Source: an uncultured Bryobacteraceae bacterium (GTDB lineage Bacteria; Acidobacteriota; Terriglobia; Bryobacterales; Bryobacteraceae). From it: a DNA stretch of 6,757 nucleotides. The notes beneath the pieces were generated by a model. That model searched no databases. It saw only the letters and a list, made by a program, of their open reading frames with translations, and had not been told where the DNA came from. This document shows positions 4,424-6,757 of this stretch, one piece after another (the first letter of the stretch is position 1; each line of letters opens with the position of its first letter). Both the position numbers and the translations under genes were made by a program. The DNA is taken from positions 1 to 6,757 of the forward strand of contig CAKZVG010000124.1 of assembly GCA_937921835.1 (NCBI GenBank). Reading direction: 5' to 3'.

Positions 4424-6757
4424 ATGCCATTCCGCCGATACTTTGTCATCGCCAGTCTCATTACCATCGCTTCGCCCGCCTGGGCGCAGCAGTTCCGCGG
4501 CTCTCTCACCGGCCGCGTGATGGACCAGCAGCAGGCGCTGATCCCGAACGTGAGGATTTCCGCCGTCGATCTGGAAACCGGCGCGCGATCGGAGACGTTC
4601 TCCGGACCCGCCGGCCAGTACACGCTGCCGTTTTTGCACCCCAGCCGCTATCGCGTCGAAGCCGAAGCGGACGGGTTCAAGCGCTACCTGCGCGAACCGA
4701 TTCAGGTGACTTCCAACGACCAGATCGGTCTCGACATCGTGCTCGAAGTCGGGGGCCTTTCGGAAACCGTCACGGTGACGGCCGAAGCGCCCATGCTCAA
4801 CACCACCAACGCCTCCACCGGCCAGGTGATCAACGAGAAGATGATCGAATCCTTCCCCTTGAACGGGCGCTCGCCGCTCTCGCTGGCCCAGATCTCCTTC
4901 GGCGTCGTCCCCACCTCGGACCCGCTCTTCCAGCGCCCCTTCGACAATGCCCGCATTTCCAGCTTCAGCATGGGCGGCGCTCCCGGAGGCTCGAACGAAA
5001 TCCTGCTCGACGGCGCGCCGGACTCCAACCGCGGCCGCCAGGCGGCTTTCAGCCCGCCGGTGGACACCGTCTCGGAAGTCAAGGTTGAGACCTTCCAGGT
5101 GGACGCGGCTTTCGGCAACACCGGCGGCGGCACCGTGAACATGGTGAGCAAGGGCGGCACGAACCAGTTTCACGGCAGCGCCTACGACTACAACCAGGTC
5201 TCTCTCACCGCCGCGACGGACTTCTTCGTCAACCGCGCCGGACAAAAGAAGACCAACCTGGTCTACAACCAGTTCGGCGTTTCCGCGGGCGGACCGCTGC
5301 TGATTCCGAGGGTTTACAATGGCCGCAACCGGGTCTTCTGGTATTTCGCCTGGGAAGGCATCAAGCACGTCAATCCCGAGCCGGTGACCACGACCGTGCC
5401 CACCGCCGCCGAGAGGCAAGGCGATTTCTCCGCGCTGCTCGCACTGGGCAACAACTACCAGATCTTCGACCCGCTGACCGGCGTGCGCGAGGGCGCGCGC
5501 GTCCGCCGCAGCCCTCTGGCCGGCAACCGCATCCCGCAGTCGCGCCTGAGTCCCATCGCGCTGAATTACTTCAAGTATTATCCGGAACCGAACCAGCCCG
5601 GGCAGCGCGACGGGCGCGACAACTTTCTGGCGAATTCCACACGCCGCGAAAGTTTCAACAGCGAAATCGGACGGCTGGATTTCAACCTGAGCGACCGCCA
5701 CAAGTTCTTCTTCAACATCCGCCACAACGAACGCCTCCAGGACCGCGGCAATTACTTCAAGAACATCGCCACGGGCAACTTCCTGAACCGCATCAACTGG
5801 GGCGCGACTGTGGACGACGTCTATACCCTCAGCCCCACCACGGTGCTCAACACGCGCGCCAACTGGATGCAGTACAACGCCGGCAACACCCGTCCGAGCC
5901 TGGGTTTTGACATGACCACGCTCGGCTTCCCGGCCTCGCTCCAGGCGGCGAGTTCGCAGGCCGTGATGCCCCAGGTGAGCATCGGGGGCTTCCAGACCCT
6001 CGGCACTAGCGGCGCCGGCATGTCGCCTTTTGATCAGTTCCAGGTCTTCTCGAGCCTCAGCAAGATCACCGGCGCGCATAGTCTGAAATTCGGCGCCGAC
6101 CTGCGCCTGTTTCGCGAGAGTTCGTCCAATCCGGGGAATTCGAGCGGCGTGTACGCGTTCTCCAACAACTGGACGCGTGGCCCGCTGGACAACTCGCCCG
6201 CCGCGCCGCTGGGCCAGGAACTGGCGTCCTTCGTTCTCGGCCTCCCCACCGGCGGCAGCTTCGACGTCAATTCGTCAAGGAGCAACCAGGCCGGTTATAT
6301 GGCGTTCTTTCTTCAAGACGACTGGAAAGCACGCCGTAGTCTGACGCTCAACCTCGGCATCCGCTATGAGCGGGAGCTTTCGAGCACCGAGCGGTTCAAT
6401 CGCCAGGTGGTTGGGTTTGACGGCGCATCCCCCAACAGCGTCACGGACCCCGCCAAGCGCGCCTATGCGGCCGCGCCCCTACCCGAACTTCCCGCGACGC
6501 AGTTTAATCCGGCGGGTGGAGTGTTGTTTGCGAGTTCCAGCCGCCGCACGGTCTCCGATCCCAGCTCCAAGCTGATCAGCCCGCGCTTCGGGTTCGCCTG
6601 GACGCCTCCGTTTCTGGGCGGAAAGACTGCGGTGCGCGGCGGATTGGGTGTCTTCTACTTCACCGAGGGACTGCTGGCATCCATTCAGCCCGGCTTCAGC
6701 CAGCGCACGCAGCTCGTTCCGACGCTCGACGGCTTCCTCACGCCGGCGGTGACGCTG
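4424..6757 (+). CDS. Oar-like TonB-dependent outer-membrane receptor with carboxypeptidase-regulatory-like domain, 3' partial
   Basis: 778 codons are visible and the frame is still open at the window end; relatives usually run about 1000-1200 residues, so the last barrel strands are missing. Residues 1-21 (MPFRRYFVIASLITIASPAWA) are a Sec signal peptide, cleaved before QQ. Residues about 24-110 form a CarboxypepD-regulatory-like beta domain (GSLTGRVMD, then GPAGQYTLPFL, RYRVEAEADGFK). ETVTVTAEAP (114-123) is the conserved link into the plug. The plug includes FPLNGRSPL (144-152), ILLDGAP (193-199) and GGGTVNMVSKGGTNQFHG (234-251). The barrel has FWYFAWEGIK (305-314), TVPTAAERQGDFS (324-336), FLQDDWK (629-635), LTLNLGIRYE (640-649) and SPRFGFAW (719-726). 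These are typical of the large acidobacterial receptor family, which imports bulky substrates using TonB energy. The cargo is not readable; the sulfatase neighbours suggest desulfated glycans, as inference only. It has its own promoter and ribosome binding site. Confidence 0.95.
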   Translation, partial: MPFRRYFVIASLITIASPAWAQQFRGSLTGRVMDQQQALIPNVRISAVDLETGARSETFSGPAGQYTLPFLHPSRYRVEAEADGFKRYLREPIQVTSNDQIGLDIVLEVGGLSETVTVTAEAPMLNTTNASTGQVINEKMIESFPLNGRSPLSLAQISFGVVPTSDPLFQRPFDNARISSFSMGGAPGGSNEILLDGAPDSNRGRQAAFSPPVDTVSEVKVETFQVDAAFGNTGGGTVNMVSKGGTNQFHGSAYDYNQVSLTAATDFFVNRAGQKKTNLVYNQFGVSAGGPLLIPRVYNGRNRVFWYFAWEGIKHVNPEPVTTTVPTAAERQGDFSALLALGNNYQIFDPLTGVREGARVRRSPLAGNRIPQSRLSPIALNYFKYYPEPNQPGQRDGRDNFLANSTRRESFNSEIGRLDFNLSDRHKFFFNIRHNERLQDRGNYFKNIATGNFLNRINWGATVDDVYTLSPTTVLNTRANWMQYNAGNTRPSLGFDMTTLGFPASLQAASSQAVMPQVSIGGFQTLGTSGAGMSPFDQFQVFSSLSKITGAHSLKFGADLRLFRESSSNPGNSSGVYAFSNNWTRGPLDNSPAAPLGQELASFVLGLPTGGSFDVNSSRSNQAGYMAFFLQDDWKARRSLTLNLGIRYERELSSTERFNRQVVGFDGASPNSVTDPAKRAYAAAPLPELPATQFNPAGGVLFASSSRRTVSDPSSKLISPRFGFAWTPPFLGGKTAVRGGLGVFYFTEGLLASIQPGFSQRTQLVPTLDGFLTPAVTL

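Noticed and set aside
4316..6079. 587-codon open frame on the - strand
   Set aside because: It runs antisense to the Oar-like receptor, whose domains are unmistakable; the translation shows biased composition without domains.
1..6757. Mobile elements, CRISPR arrays, tRNA or rRNA genes
   Set aside because: No transposase motifs, terminal inverted repeats, regularly spaced repeats, or tRNA/rRNA signatures were found on reading either strand.

Overview
The window is GC-rich and gene-dense, and every supported gene is on the + strand. It most resembles an Acidobacteriota chromosome, probably the Solibacter/Bryobacter group. This rests on the large TonB-dependent receptor with an N-terminal carboxypeptidase-regulatory-like domain (the Oar-like type, greatly expanded in that group), on Tat-exported sulfatases, and on codon use. 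It is an inference from protein style; no rRNA or other marker gene is present.

Layout. (1) The left edge to 992 holds a nucleotide-sugar epimerase/dehydratase (extended SDR) that lacks its N-terminal end because the window starts inside it. (2) 1042-2484 encodes a Tat-signal sulfatase with the Cys-type formylglycine motif CSPTR but an unusual active-site periphery. (3) 2557-4005 encodes a second, more canonical Tat-signal sulfatase that starts with GTG. (4) 4071-4334 encodes an 87-residue protein of unknown function that looks like a DUF2007-type domain. (5) From 4424 past the right edge runs an Oar-like TonB-dependent outer-membrane receptor, of which 778 residues are visible. No intergenic gap exceeds about 90 bases. 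The gaps hold candidate -10 boxes, ribosome binding sites and short inverted repeats, and no convincing intrinsic terminator.

How the genes may work together. Two sulfatases beside an outer-membrane receptor suggest scavenging of sulfated glycans or other sulfate esters: desulfation outside the cytoplasm, followed by uptake of the product through the receptor. The epimerase acts on activated sugars in the cytoplasm and probably belongs to a polysaccharide synthesis locus to the left rather than to this set. Each downstream gene has its own candidate promoter, so this looks like a row of separately transcribed genes rather than a tight operon. No formylglycine-generating enzyme, glycoside hydrolase, regulator, RNA gene, mobile element or CRISPR array is visible. 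I see no clear evidence of a wholly new system. The most interesting points are the altered active site of the first sulfatase and the inverted repeats over the candidate promoters and starts.
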